A stretch of DNA of 50,660 nucleotides from Purshia tridentata (lineage: Eukaryota; Streptophyta; Magnoliopsida; Rosales; Rosaceae). This document shows, piece by piece, positions 31,663-44,691 of the stretch (its first letter is position 1; each line of letters begins with the position of its first letter). The notes beneath the pieces were generated by a model, which was not told the DNA's origin, made no database searches, and worked only from the letters and a program-made list of their open reading frames with translations. The translations under genes and the position numbers were made by a program. The DNA is taken from positions 1 to 50,660 of the forward strand of contig QANT01008983.1 of the NCBI GenBank assembly GCA_003254885.1, given 5' to 3'.

Positions 31663-31699
<37 letters not shown>
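31663..31699. repeat. (CT)n microsatellite in DUF1639 5' leader
   Basis: An uninterrupted ct run of about 37 bases lies 29 bases upstream of the DUF1639 start. On the coding strand this is a GA-rich 5' UTR tract, a common plant core-promoter/leader feature. Confidence 0.9.
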
Positions 31700-31702
<3 letters not shown>

Positions 31703-31739
31703 TCTCACCCTCTCTGACTGAGTAGACAAAGTATTAGTG

Positions 31740-34700
31740 ATGGTGAGGGATTAACAGTGAGAGGATTTTATAGCGAGACAAAGAGCGAGAGAGGAATGGC
31801 TTGGGGAAGGGGGAGAGCATCACAGCAAGAGCAGTTATGATTCTACTGATTCTGGCAAGGGAGAAAAAATGGTTTCATGTTTGTTTTTTTCTTGTCTTAT
31901 ACCAATAATGCCCTTCTCATTCTTTTTGGTTTTTAACCTAAACAAATTATTTTTCTTCTGAAAAAATGGTTTTTTTATTTTTTTACAAACAGTTATTTTG
32001 TGTGAAATTTGAATAAATTATTGATAAATATGAAATATATTGAAATAGAGAGAAGGTTGAAGAAGTAATTTGAAAAAAAAAAAAAACTAAAACCTTATAC
32101 ATCAATCGTTTTTCATTATAGTACGTAAAATTACATGTAAATGATTCTTTTTAGATTCTATGATGACGACAAACTCATGCGCTCAACCGTCTTCTTTATA
32201 GTATTTCTATTTATATAAGTTAGTTAAGATACGATTTTGAATCTTCTTTTTAATAGTAATGTTCGTTAATCCATAATCCATATTAGGTCATTGAGATTAA
32301 CTTAATAATTTGATAGTCGAAGGTAAACAATAATCACATGATCAATGAATTTACTTTCTTCTGTGGCTTTTAAATATCAACTTTATTTCAACTATAATAT
32401 TATAACAAATGTACTAATTTTAAAAGAACGAGAATTAAAATTCATTACTGTATGCATGAAAAATAGGTTTTTGACATAATAAATTTGAACCCCTTTGGAT
32501 TTAAAATATAACACAAAGACATTTCTAATTATTCACAATCACAAAAAATAAAATTAAAAATTCTACATTAAAAGATTGTTTAAAAAGTGGATGTGCATTG
32601 TAAATTTATATAAAAAATTATTGAATCATGAATATTGTAAGTGATCACAATTTTCACCTTTTGACATTCATAGGAGGTTTATATGTTATGGAATTTGGTA
32701 AAAATTAGGATTAACAAAAAATAAAAATAATTGTTTCAAAAAATAAGAAAATAAAAATGATATGTTAATATGGTATGGCCTTTTGAGTCATTTACTTTTT
32801 CTACTCATTAAATTTCGAATATGCAAAATAAGGCATTGTCATAAATTTAGAATCTAGCTGCATTTGCAAAATTTATATATGCAAAGAATTGTCATTTTAA
32901 AGTTGTAAAAAATCCTCCTTTTTTGAAAATCTATGGGGAGATTTTTATTTTGCATGATCACTTGTCATAATAGACAATGGAAGGGTAAAAGTCTTCCTCA
33001 CCCTTCATTCTTATCCAAGGTGGAAAAACAAGGGGCTATGTATGTACACACCAAAACCATTTTTTCAATTCTGGTAATAAAAATTCAAAACATGGGAAAA
33101 AAGATTCTGTTTGGGTAATAGAATTAGGAGAAAATGAAAAAAGATTTCTGTTTTTTTTAATAAAATTGTAAATGGAAAAAAGCAATTAAGTTTGACTACT
33201 CAGACCAGGATATGACCCGTGGACTACATGCAGAGAATTTGCAGTAAAGTGTGGTGTATGGGATAGTCCACCTGGGACACTGTATGTGGTTCAGTTACAT
33301 GGTTTTTTTTTTTTTGGCCACACAGTTACATGGTTTTGCTAATCTGTCTTGGTGGGCTCTAATAAAGAAAGAAAATAGGGATGGATAACCCTGCATTGTC
33401 ATCTTATGATTCAAATCCTTGAATGTTTCTAGGTTTCTTTCAATGAAAATGATTTAGTTATTTAATTATTAGGATAATTATTATCGGAATTTTGATATTG
33501 TATGATATATAAGTAAAGTTGGTCTTAAATTTTGGTGATCCCAAGTGAATTATAAAAATGGGAGGATCGACTTGATTCATGTTTTTTTTTTAATAAAAAC
33601 AAATAAAAGTCATTATAATTAATCACAAAATCAAACTTTAACATAACAAAATAACAAACTATAAGTAATCCAAACATTACTTGGGCCTAATGCAATATAT
33701 AGAGCATTTATGGCCAAGGTGGTTGCCTCATTGTGCATTCAAAACACTTCTAACTCAACTCTTACTTATAAAAAATTTTAATAGGTAACTTTCCTACTAT
33801 TAGGGTTTGAAATTTTTCATAATTAGATTTGTTTGCATGTTATATTATATTGCATCTGTACTATAAACAAACTCCCACTGGTTGCAGTTTAATGTTTATG
33901 TAATTATTTGGTTTAAATAATGTTTTTGCAGCTCCTGAAAGCAACTCAAGAAATACACACTTCAAATTAGATTACCGTTGGGGGTATTATGATCATTTCT
34001 TTTTATTAAAACAGGTTTCTCTTATTTAGATATTTTGTCTTTATACCAATATCAGCAAACCTTGTTTGCATTACAACCATTGTCATTAATTGCCCAACTA
34101 GTTTTGTATTAGGATCCAAAAGCCAAGAAGCCCTATTTATGCATAAATTTGGTGGGACACAAACAACTCTCTAAAACTGCAAGATTCATTAGGTTTGGGT
34201 ATAGTCAAGAAAACCTAACAATAGAGTAATTCTGTCTGGACTTTAAAAGGTAACAGGAAGAAGAGAATTGGGAATTAGATATTTATGCCTAGTTGATGTT
34301 CCATTATCTAAAACAATACAAATGGAGAGAAAAAGCTAATGATAATGTGTTAGATTTTTCTTTAAAAAAAATATATAGTTCAGTGATTTTTAACAAACAA
34401 GTACATTTAAATTTGTTTAAAATGGAGAAATAAAATCTAAGTACTGAACCAACTAGTTATACATATGGAATGTAAATGAAGTTAGATCAGTCTTATGATG
34501 CACTCGTTCAAGTTAATGAAGTGCCTGCATGTCTAGAACACTCTTAGCATGCACTGTTAGAGTTTGAATCGGACTCCAAATGTGCAGTTGATCTTATTTC
34601 TTCTCTTTGTAGAGAAGTGACTGCAAATTGCTGCTTCAGAAGTGTGAGGCTACTATGTTTAACAGTTTAAGCATATATATCTTTCATGAGCAGAATGTGC

Positions 34701-36440
34701 TTGGTCAGAGTTTGGGTTTTGTCATTATGGACTTGGCCCATCTTTTGGTTAAAGATCTTTGCTGTGTGCCACGGGCCAGATTGTAAGTTCAGAGGTTTAA
34801 GTGCATTCGAAGTCTCAGAGTTTGAATTCTCCTTCTCTAGTATTTAATTTATTTACTTGTTATATGAAAAGTTTATTTGAAACTCTTAGTTGGGGTTAAC
34901 TCAAATGGTGAGGGAAGGCAGAGAAATGAGTTATGATTATGATAAATTAAAGGTTCAATCTTGGGAAGAGGATTGACAAACCAAACTGAGCATTTCCTCC
35001 GACAAGAATCTGAACATGACTTTATTAATAAATCGGAACTTACAACTTCTAGGGTTCTCAATTCTTTTTGAACAAGTAAATCATAACTTATGATTTTACC
35101 AGAAGAATTAAAGAAATAAAAAAATGCCTAAACAAATTAAGAACTTATTGAGTCTAGGGATATTGAAGGGAATCTACTAGCCAGTTGAGGGAACACCTTC
35201 TTTCCAGCGTCCTCAGCAACCAAATGAGAAGCTTTGTTAACTCTTTGTTGTACTGGTACATGAAAGCTTCCACCTTCCTTCTAAATTGCTCAAAATCAAG
35301 TAAAAAAAGCCGGTCGCAAGGCTTTGAAACCTTGTTTCTGACACCAAAAGCAGGCCAAACTGCCAACTGGGCTTAAAAGGAGCAACAATAAGTGATAAAC
35401 AAGACATACAAAGAAGGAAAATGTCAGACAAAGACCATGATGAAGATAAGGGAACCGGAAGCTTCAGCCACCTAATAGAGCTTCCTTCTTCTTCTGGGGC
35501 TTGGCTTGAACCACTCCTATGGAGACTGATCTCAATCATTGTAGCCCTGTTCCAGTAATAGTGACAGAAACATGTTCTCAACTGGTGACTGGTGCTGAAA
35601 AGACATTGCAAACAAAATATACCAGCTTGAAAAGCATGTGAATGGAACACAAAAGAGACGGAAAGTACAGGCAGATAAGCAAAACCCTTTTCCAAATGAA
35701 TTAAGAGGTCTGCATGTACTTAAAAGAAATCAACCTCACTTCCCATAGCCAGCAGTAATTCAACAGACATAATAACAGAAGTTATATGTTCTAACAAACA
35801 AAACTTTGTTTCAATGGCATAGATCATCATCCATTCCAATTAGCACACTAAATTTTAAAAGAACTGCTTGAGGCATGAGCTGAGAAGATAGGGTTTTGGC
35901 ATATGCCCAAATGCACCTATCTCTCACTGAGTTGGAACAAGCAATAAGATGAGGTTGCTAAATTTTGCTTTTCGATGTCTTGATAAACAAATCAACAAAT
36001 TTACACACACAAAAGAGACATAATTTCTAGATACAAAAAACCTGTATAAAGAAATCATCTAACTGAACATAATGGCAATGATCATATGTACAAGGTACAA
36101 AAAAGAACTTACTTTCAATGTTATGGGTCATTATCACTTCACTTGCTCCCCTACATTAAGATTGTAAGCATTAAGGATTAAGATAAGTACAAAATCAACA
36201 ACCATCACAGTGGCTCAGAACCAAGAACTGTCTAATGTTATCATCACCTAAAGATCAGATAAAAGTTTACAAATCTCTCACAATGGCTCAATGACAGAAG
36301 GCTAACTTCTTGACAAATTCCTAATGATATCCTCATCATTACCTGTTTTCCATATCCATAGGTAATGATAATGTAATATGTCGTTCATTTTTACAACAAG
36401 CTGGTAAACTCTATGCCAGAGATTTCTCTGGACAAGTATT
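31740..36440. other. Intergenic region; no gene supported
   Basis: AT-rich, with poly-T and poly-A tracts. Frames at 34873-35695 on the minus strand are hydrophobic or low-similarity and overlap each other, with no recognised domain. They may be part of a transcribed 3' region of the mTERF gene or nothing. A possible SINE is listed separately. Confidence 0.45.
34892..35060 (+). mobile_element. Possible tRNA-derived SINE remnant
   Basis: ggggttaactcaaatggtga (A-box-like, about 34893) is followed some 50 bases later by aggttcaatcttgg (B-box-like, about 34950). This is the spacing and wording of plant SINE heads derived from tRNA genes. The tail and a target-site duplication were not resolved. 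Confidence 0.35.
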
Positions 36441-36450
36441 AATGGATTTT

Positions 36451-38217
36451 CTATTTGAGAAAATTTTTTTTGTTCGATAAGATTCTATCTGAGAAACATT
36501 CAAACCAATGTTTTGGAGCAGCTGGGTGAATATCATAAACTCGTGCTACAAATCTCTTTTCACTGGTAGCAATCATGCTTGCAAACGAGTAGCTTTCTGA
36601 GTACAAACCCTTCTCTCTGAGCCACACATAAAATCTGTATCTGGGCTTAATCCGGTTCTCCAAGTCAAAACACAATAATGCTGGAAAAGTATTGAGGTAA
36701 TGCAAAGAGGAATCCATTTCCTCGCAAAAGAAGTTTACTTTCTTTTCTAGGTATTCTGGGTTCTGGTTCAGGATCTTTGGTGTTGTTCTTATCATCAAAC
36801 AAAGATTTGAGAATTCAATTCCGGAATCAAGAAGGCAATCAAACCGCTTTTGTAAAAAACTACTTTTGCCATGCAAGTGGGTTAAGGCCATTAGAGTCAA
36901 AGGATTCTCTCCAAACCCAATGCCATGCAAGAAATTCAATTTTTGAATTGTATGAATGGGAGTCGTTGACGATTGGATCCTCTCCAATCCATCACTAAAT
37001 TCTTTCTTGATGTTGATGTCTTCATCAGAATCAATGATTACATAATCAGCTAACAACTGATGTTCATTCTTAATCTTATTAAAGAACCATTCCTGAAGAT
37101 CCAAAGCCCTTATCAAATGTGGTAAATTGGCCATTTTGTTTCTTCCCATCACATGAGGGTACTTTTCACTCACAGCCTTCAATTCTTCAATGTTCAATCC
37201 AAAATGTTTCAACAATCCCAATGCTGATATCACCGGTGTTTCCAGATCAAGATTCAAAATCTCTGGACTTTGAAGAAGCAACAAACCTACATCCTCCTTC
37301 CTAACACCTAATCTACAAAAGTAGTTTGCTTTCTGGACCAGCACCTCTGCTGAGCATTCACGAAAAAGATCTTTCTTCCTACCCAACAACTCCCCTACCT
37401 TCCCTTTCTCGCAACCCAAATCGTAAAACACCCGAATTTCTTTACAAACCTCATACCAAGCATCCACATTTCCCTCAACACAATTTGCCATATCAAACTC
37501 TACAAAAACCCTTTTCAAATCATCAAGCAATGCCACAATATCACCATCCAATTCACCCTCCACCTTCAACAAAGAAGGGAAAGCCAAGCACATACCCACA
37601 ACCGAAAGATTACTAAACCCATATTCCTTAAACCCACTAAGCCTCTCTTTCAACTCCTTTGGACTCTTACTAAAAACAGTAGGTTCCTCCTTATACAACT
37701 TCCCTAACATATTCCAAGGAAACCCAAATTCAGAAAGTTCACAAGCACCATCCAAAACAGTCCCATCTTCAGAGAAGAAGAACTTGTTGGCAGGCAAAAA
37801 GTTACAAACTTGGTTGTATTCTATGCCAATGCTTTCAAAGAAAAACTCAAATTCATTGACGGGGTGGTACCTGAGGAACCTCTGGAAGCTCTTCGAGAAA
37901 CTTGGGGCCGAAAAGTCGATCTTTTTTATGAGATAGGAGAGGGAGAAGAGGGAGTTCTTGCTAATGTGCTCGGCGTATGTGAAGGACAAGGACCTGGTGG
38001 TGTGGAGGTAGTCCGTGAGGACCTTCTGGGCTTGTTTGATGACTTGGGACTTGTACTTGTGAGGAATATTGGAGAGGGTTGGGGGCTTTAGGAGCCTTGT
38101 GGTGGTTCTGGTTTTGGTGGTAGTGGAGAAGAAGTGGTGTGAAAGGAGATTGTAGAGAGATTTGGGGAGGGACATGGTCAGCGGTTTTTCAGAAAATATC
38201 AGTTTTAAGGGCTTCAA
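36451..38217 (-). CDS. mTERF family organellar protein (MTERF18/SHOT1-like)
   Basis: 588 residues, intronless. The N-terminus, especially from the second Met (MSLPKSLYNLLSHHFFSTT, codon 15, position 38175), is basic, Ser/Thr-rich and lacks acidic residues, as expected for an organelle targeting peptide. That internal Met may be the true start. The body is helical with repeated mTERF-type motifs (an L..LG...E.V..LLLQSPEIL-like segment near residue 310, and FPALL / TTPKIL repeats toward the C-terminus). mTERF proteins bind nucleic acid in mitochondria or chloroplasts and affect organellar transcription, splicing or translation. Length and the N-terminal YLHTTRSLSFTYAEHISKN block resemble Arabidopsis MTERF18 (SHOT1, mitochondrial) from memory; the exact orthologue is not established. 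It is divergent from the KH gene with 1.8 kb between. Confidence 0.88.
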   Translation of the reverse strand: MKPLKLIFSEKPLTMSLPKSLYNLLSHHFFSTTTKTRTTTRLLKPPTLSNIPHKYKSQVIKQAQKVLTDYLHTTRSLSFTYAEHISKNSLFSLSYLIKKIDFSAPSFSKSFQRFLRYHPVNEFEFFFESIGIEYNQVCNFLPANKFFFSEDGTVLDGACELSEFGFPWNMLGKLYKEEPTVFSKSPKELKERLSGFKEYGFSNLSVVGMCLAFPSLLKVEGELDGDIVALLDDLKRVFVEFDMANCVEGNVDAWYEVCKEIRVFYDLGCEKGKVGELLGRKKDLFRECSAEVLVQKANYFCRLGVRKEDVGLLLLQSPEILNLDLETPVISALGLLKHFGLNIEELKAVSEKYPHVMGRNKMANLPHLIRALDLQEWFFNKIKNEHQLLADYVIIDSDEDINIKKEFSDGLERIQSSTTPIHTIQKLNFLHGIGFGENPLTLMALTHLHGKSSFLQKRFDCLLDSGIEFSNLCLMIRTTPKILNQNPEYLEKKVNFFCEEMDSSLHYLNTFPALLCFDLENRIKPRYRFYVWLREKGLYSESYSFASMIATSEKRFVARVYDIHPAAPKHWFECFSDRILSNKKNFLK

Positions 38218-38389
38218 GGAGAAACATAACTTTCATCACATTTTTAGTGGCGAGTTGTGCTTGTGGGATGGCTCTCATTTGCAAGTTTCTTTTCGCTGAT
38301 TCGCTTCATTGTCCCCGCTGAAAACTAAAAGGATGTTTCACAAAAATAAAAGATGAAGGATGATTAAAAAGATAAAAAGAAATTCTATT

Positions 38390-38680
38390 TTGCATCCATC
38401 AAAATTGTTTGTAAGGTAGTAAGATTATATCACATATTAAATATTATTTATAAAAAAATTAATTTAATAAAAAATTATTTAGTTATATATTTATTATCGA
38501 ATAAATAAAATAAATGAATAATTTGTATTTAAAGAGTTATTTTTTAATTAAACCATCCATTTATTATATAATTAAAATATTTTCGATTGGATTAATTTTT
38601 TACAAAGATAAATTTTAATAAATAATTTTAAAAAATGAACTGTTCTTATTATGAAACTGTACTGTCGAACAAACCATTTT
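38390..38680. mobile_element. Degenerate foldback MITE relic
   Basis: gattggattaattttttaca near 38585 matches the right-arm wording of the foldbacks at 7085-7275 and 17565-17870. An AT-rich, loosely complementary partner is near 38480-38560. It sits in the upstream region of the mTERF gene. Ends unresolved. Confidence 0.3.
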
Positions 38681-39884
38681 AGAGATTAATTTACCTATAT
38701 CGGTCATTCTTTTCAAAAACTCTATTTATACCCCTTAATAAAATATTTTTAAAAATTGAAAAACAAACATGCATCGCACCCTTATCGACCCAGCTAACCA
38801 CCCCAACCCATGTCCACAATTGTCACCATGGTGGTCCGACGAGGGAGGGGCATAAAGAAAGAAAAAGATGAAAGGAGAAGTAGAGAGGTTGTCAATAATG
38901 AAAGGGATTGATGGCAGTCAGTTTGGGGAGGGGTGACTTGTTAAGTTGGGTAAGAATGAGGTGGATGTTGGGTTTGCTTTTTTTATTAAGGGCATAACAG
39001 GAAAATTAAGGGAGAAAAATAAATAGAATGGTCAACAAAGTAGTTTCGAATAAGGGTCGGCACATGCCCGACCGACCCATCAACACCACCCGACGCCGCC
39101 TGACCAACCCGTCAACCGCTTCTCCATATCGGTGCGGCCCAAGCCGTTAATAATTGATGGCCCAACTTGACTATAAATGGTTGGTTTCGGCTTGGGCCTG
39201 CAACGAACATCACCTTCACCAGTGAGCTACTGCATCAGCGAGCTCCTCCACCACCACCTTCTCTTTAGTCTTCTTCTTCCTCTTCTCTTGTTTCTCTTCT
39301 CGTCATCATCGTTGAACTCAAACCAACTCTCCCAACTTGCCTTCCAAACCGAGGCTATAACAACCCGAGCTGAGCCATTTGCATCTCGGGCAATTTGGGT
39401 GGAGAGTTTTCCAACCAGACCCTACTCAACCGATGTCCATCCCCAGTTTAGAATAGTCAGTATAAGGATTCTTGTTTGTTTGACTCTTCTATTTTGAAAA
39501 TTCCCACCTTACCCATGAATAAAATTTTTTAAATAATTAAAAAAAATCCACCTTGCCAATTTATGAGGCCATTCAGCTAAAGTGGCTTCAAAAATTGGCT
39601 GAATGGGTTGAATTAATAGGGGCATCGAAGGGGTGTATAATGTTGGGGGTCCATCTTGCTGACCATCATTAAATCACAATGCTTGCTTGCTCCACCTCGA
39701 ATGATGATGCCATGCATTTCAGCCAACCATCGACTCTGATACCATTATTAAATTGTTATAGATTGTTTTCAAAAAATAGATATCAAAATCCCGCATGTCC
39801 GATTAGAACCCTATTGAGTAGGTGAAGCAAAAATGATATTGGCAAATCACTCCTATGATTTTCTCAGTGCAATGGGTGACGTAA
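38681..39884. other. Upstream region between mTERF and KH genes; no gene supported
   Basis: A GC-richer stretch (about 38770-39440) contains a TATA-like ctataaatgg at 39172 and a 106-codon plus-strand frame with Leu/Ser-rich content. It has no recognised domain and I do not call it. A copia-type primer-binding-site relic is at 39727-39744. Confidence 0.4.
39727..39744 (-). other. LTR-retroelement primer-binding-site relic
   Basis: The plus strand reads ccatcgactctgatacca, i.e. TGGTATCAGAGTCGATGG on the minus strand, a Met-tRNA-type primer-binding site. Sequence to the right (39745 to about 39900) would be the former 5' LTR. No second LTR was found. Confidence 0.5.
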
Positions 39885-39894
39885 TATATAAAAG
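39885..39894 (+). promoter_or_regulatory. TATA box of the KH gene (predicted)
   Basis: tatataaaag lies about 165 bases upstream of the KH start codon at 40059, a reasonable distance for a TATA box plus leader. Confidence 0.5.
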
Positions 39895-40058
39895 AAAGAG
39901 GGGCAATTATGTAACTTTAATAACTTCACTAAACCCGGTTGAGGCTTGCCCCGGCTCGCTCTACATGGCTATATCCTCCTTTTAATTACCATTTTACTCC
40001 ATCAAAACCTTTGCCACTGCAACGAAACCAAACCCCAAAGCTCCCAAAAAACCTGAAA

Positions 40059-43000
40059 ATGGCGCAACCAGGTCAAATGCCCCTACACCCCCAACTCCAA
40101 GTGCCCATGCCCCCCCAACTCCAAATGCCCCTGCACCCCGATTTCCATATCCCACTACACCCCCAATTTCAAATGCCTCCCCCACCCTCCGTAATGCCCG
40201 TACCCGGATTCGAACCCGCCTTCTCGCCCGCCATGAAGCGCCGCCGAGAGGACGAATACCCTGTTATGTTTGCCGGGCCGGAGGGCCAGGAATCCGCCCC
40301 TAAGCGCCGGGCCCAGGTCCAAGACGTCTTGTTCAGAATCGTGGTCCCGTCGAGGCAGATCGGCAAGGTCATCGGCAAAGAAGGCTGCCGAATCCAGAAG
40401 ATTCGTGAAGAGACCAAGGCCACGGTCAAAATCGCCGACGCCATCGCTGTATGTAACTCACTCTTACGTTTCATTCATTATTGCTTCTTAGGGTTTTTGT
40501 TGGTTTTGATTATTGTTTTATTAAATTTGCTGCTTTTTGTTTTTGGGTTTGGTTTTTTTGTTGGTTTGCAGAGACATGAGGAGCGTGTGATTATAATAAG
40601 TTCAAAGGATAATGATAATGCGATTACTGATGCCGAGAATGCGCTCCAGCAAATAGCTGGTTTAATTCTGAAGGTGATTTTTCTAGCTTGTTATGCTCAA
40701 GTTCAAATTTTGAAGTCACAAGGTTCAAATGGGGTACTTAATAGTAATGTTATAGCTTAAATTAGATTATTTCAAGCATTAAAGCTGTTATCTTTTCCTG
40801 GGCTAAAAAAAAGAAAAAAAGAAGAAGAAGCTGTTATCGTTAATATAATACACAAGAATACCATGTGTAAACTTGAAGATACTAGTAAACTTTGATTTAT
40901 GTGTTTTTTAAGTGGGGTTTATAATAATGGGAATTGTTAAAAATCACATTTTGTATTGGTAGCTAAACTATAATAAGGTGAAGTTTTGTCACCTTAGCGA
41001 TACTTTGAATGCTTAAAAACCCACTAGTTAGTTCACCACCTGCTTGTGTTCTCAAAGCATTTCACTATGTAGGTATTGGTTGTCTTGTAATGAGAGAATC
41101 CCAATTACTAATGCTAGAATGTGGCGTGTTGCTATTGGATTCAAGAGTTCTTGTGTTTCTGAACTTGTCATTTGTCAAAATGGTAAACAAGCGGTTTGGG
41201 TCTGTGAATACTCTGAGGCAAATGAATGATTTCTAATTGTCTATGAATTAACAGGAGGACGAGAGTGGTGCTGAGGCAGCAAAAGTTGGTGCAGGACATG
41301 TGGCTGCCAATACGATAAGACTTTTGATTGCTGGGTCCCAAGCAGGTTCTTTAATTGGGATGTCTGGCCAGAATATTGAGAAGTTGAGGAACTCCTCTGG
41401 TGCCACAATCACAATCCTTGCTCCAAATCAGTTGCCTTTGTGTGCGTCTGCCCACGAATCTGACCGAGTGGTACAGGTGAGTTTGTCTATGTTTTGAATT
41501 TAAAAGAGCGATGGTTGTAGGTACTCATCATTATTTCAGACTGTTGGTTGATCTTGTTATGTAAGACTGAAAAACATTTTCATGCTAACAGTTTGACTTG
41601 GTCTTGACTCAAATATTTCTTTACTATTAAGGATTGCTGATAATTGACAATTTTGTTAAACTTAGGTATCAGGTGATGTCCCTGCTGTTCTGAAAGCTCT
41701 GGAAGAGATTGGTTGTCAACTAAGGTTTTACATTGGATTCTTGTTTACATGGTGTTCCAAAATATTCTGGGTCATGCTTCTTTTCTGAAGTCAGTATAGT
41801 AACATGTTATAAATTAAATGTTGTTTAGAGAAAACCCGCCCAGACAAGTGATTTCTATCAGCCCGGCGTATAACTATACAGCAATTCGACCACCTCAAGT
41901 TCAACCGTACATGGACCCAACTTCAGGTTATTCCAAATTTTCCATATAAAAATAACTAAATATATGCCACGTTATGCGGCTCTACCAAGTTTTAATTTTT
42001 TTTTTCTTATAACCACATCATCTTTAGGACAACCAATCTTGCAGCTGAATATATAACCTTCGAGATGGTGATATCGGAAACAATGGTTGGTGGGTTGATC
42101 GGTAGATGCGGCTCCAACATTTCAAGGATCAGAAATGAGTCTGGAGCAATGATCAAGGTGGGTTGAGTTTATTCATTTAAGCTTTTATAATCATAGTCCG
42201 TGATTTCCAATTGCATCTTGCTGAAACTTTATGAGTTATTCTCATATATAGTTCTCAATCCTCTGGTTTTGCCTGTTAATTGTTTTGTGTTTCATTCCAG
42301 CTAATAATATGATTTTGTGTTTTGTAGGTTTATGGTGGGAAAGGTGAGCAAAAACATAGGCAGATTCAATTTTGTGGCAGTGCTCAACAGGTGGATCCTT
42401 CTTTCACTTTGATATTGTAACTTTCTTGTCAATTTGTTTTAGATACCATCGAAGAGTTGGGGAAAGAAGATGCGGTATTAAAGCCATGGTATCATAGATT
42501 CAGTATGGAGTGATAGATTGCAGTAGATGTTACTAATGTGATAAGCTGTGAAAGAATGAAGCAGAAATTTGAATGAATACATTTTATGCAAATTATTGCC
42601 CAGAAAATTACTACATTTTCAGCAAGTAGTTTAATTTTAAATTATTAGATAAATTGTTGAATAGAGTGCTTGCATTATATTTCGTGTTGTTAAGTTGGCT
42701 GGTGTACTTCTTGGGAAGTGTATATGATATTATAATGTTTTCTTTTTACCTTTCACATTTCATAAGAAATGCACTAAGTTGAATAAATTGTTTAAATGTG
42801 TCTACCGAGGGAAATATGGGTCAGGTTTAGTGGGGAAAATGTTCTATAGAAAAATTAACCTGGAGTTGTTTATTCTAGAAACAAGTATGGTGGTCGGTCT
42901 GTCTATAGAACAATTTTTATGAAGCTTCTATGCATGAAGGTTCTCATTTTCATGGAAATTTTGGTTGCTTACCAGGTGGCATTGGCAAAGCAGAGGGTTG

Positions 43001-43668
43001 ATGAGTACATATATTCTCAGTTGATACAACAAGATGGTGCTCAACAGGCACCGTAAGTTTCCTGCCTTGATGCGTTTTTCATTTTACGCACCATGTCCAT
43101 TTGGTTGTCATATGTGGTAGCATACAACATGATTTAATAACAGTACTACCATCTTGCATCCTTTGTGTGTGTGTCTCTGTGATCGTGTCACACTGATGTT
43201 TCTAAAAGCAAATATTATTAATAATGTACACGTAGACGAAACTCCTACTCCTATGTAAGTGGGTCTAGTTTTATACAAGCACAAGATCTTGTGTGGCAAT
43301 TTCCCAGAAACTGATATTATATAGTTAAGCTCTTTTAAAGAAAGTTTTCAATGTTTACTTTGGAAAAGGGTTGAACTTGCAATCTGTTTGCTAGTATATG
43401 ATGACCATTGGAGTTACTTTTCTTTTTTTTCCTTTAATCTGGGGGAGGAAGATTTGAACTTGGGACCTCACTAAGATTGTGGAGAGAAATACCAGACTGA
43501 TAGTTGGTGATCATTGGGTCTACTTGATGAAGCAATTTTATGCAATATAATTATTGGAAGTGCAATTTATCAGAATTTTTTTCAACTACCAACTGCATGG
43601 CTGAGAGTGTATAATTTGAGTTATTTATTTATTTTTGCAGAAACTCCACTTTTTCAGTCCAGTTCTAA
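40059..43668 (+). CDS. Three-KH-domain RNA-binding protein (PCBP/FLK/PEPPER type), nine exons
   Basis: Model: 40059-40448, 40572-40673, 41255-41476, 41666-41724, 41829-41926, 42045-42157, 42328-42390, 42976-43052, 43641-43668; 383 residues, all GT-AG, frame kept throughout. The N-terminus is a Pro/Gln/His-rich tract (repeated MPLHPQ-like units, residues about 7-44), followed by a basic KRRRE patch. The KH domains have GxxG loops GKEG (106-109), GMSG (199-202) and GRCG (310-313). Such proteins bind C/U-rich single-stranded RNA and act in pre-mRNA processing and flowering or development in plants. ATG 40059 is preferred over the in-frame 39939 because the upstream 40 residues look like leader sequence and the predicted TATA is at 39885. 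If the last intron is retained, an in-frame TAA at 43054-43056, inside the donor GTAAGT, ends the protein eight residues earlier. Confidence 0.9.
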
Positions 43669-44691
43669 GCTAATGCAGATGTTCTATCCTCAGTTTACAG
43701 TGAAGATGAAGCTGAAAAATGCAGATCTTGTTCTTCCATTGTTACATCTAGCACTACAGAGTCACTTCCTGTGAACCGTTTGCCTTCAGTGATTCATTGG
43801 TGTATTTGGGAACGCAAGTAATGTAGTTAGTTGGATTGTCTATGCTCTTCGCTGCAACAGTGATGTACCAGATCTTGCAAATTTGGCATTATACACTAAT
43901 CTTGTTTGTAATGATTGTGTTTAGAAGATAATTGAAGATCGTAATCTTTTACATTCACAAACCTGAGTGTATCTGTAAATTCAGAAGGCTTTAAAGATAG
44001 TTTTGGTGTTTGAGGAATTGTTGTTTTGCAAATTCAAATGAGTTTGGTTTTATCATTTGATCCTCACATTTTTTTGATGTGTGATTTTATGCCTTGATGT
44101 GGAAGGCGGTATATAAGGGGTTGTCCAGGCGGTGTTGGTAGTTGATTGTCACATCATGGGGGGATTATCCGGCATACTGTTTAGTTAGCGCTAATGTCTT
44201 TCAAGAACTATTTATGATGTCTTTAATGAAAAATCACCATCTAACATCCGTATGGGAAGTATCGGTTAAATTTTGTCTGAGAAAAAAGAAAGTAAAATTA
44301 TTACTTATCCTTCATTCTGAAACGCTGGATTCAGATAGAAAGGAAAGAACGGTGGATAGAGGTACAAAATGTATCCAAAGGTATACCCACAAGCTGCACA
44401 TCTTGCAGATTGGAACGAGTTTAGATTTGGGGAAATGAAATATTATGTGAGCTAACAAATTTTGTGACTGTAGCACTACTCTGCAACGAATAGGTACTTA
44501 AATACAAAAATGCTTAGATATTCAATTTTCTCTTCCTGTTTTCCAAGCACTCCGTTATGTGAAAATATTGTACGTCTACTTGTTTAAAGGAGGAGAAATA
44601 GTTACATGTAACGGATATATATACCCACTTTCTCATAACATCTCTTCACATATTGTTTTCCTTGCATCATAAATATCAAAATAACAAGCAC
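43669..44691. other. Convergent 3' region between KH and TNL genes
   Basis: This holds the probable 3' UTR of the KH gene (to roughly 43990) and the 3' UTR of the minus-strand TNL. No separate gene is supported; a 98-codon plus-strand frame at 44142-44438 has no recognisable content. Confidence 0.55.

Noticed and set aside
35154..35695. Minus-strand frames of 70 and 152 codons
   Set aside because: Overlapping hydrophobic frames without a recognised domain or convincing splice context; treated as chance ORFs or non-coding transcript.
39177..39497. 106-codon plus-strand frame with an upstream TATA-like motif
   Set aside because: Leu/Ser-rich, no domain, no splice support; not enough to call a gene.
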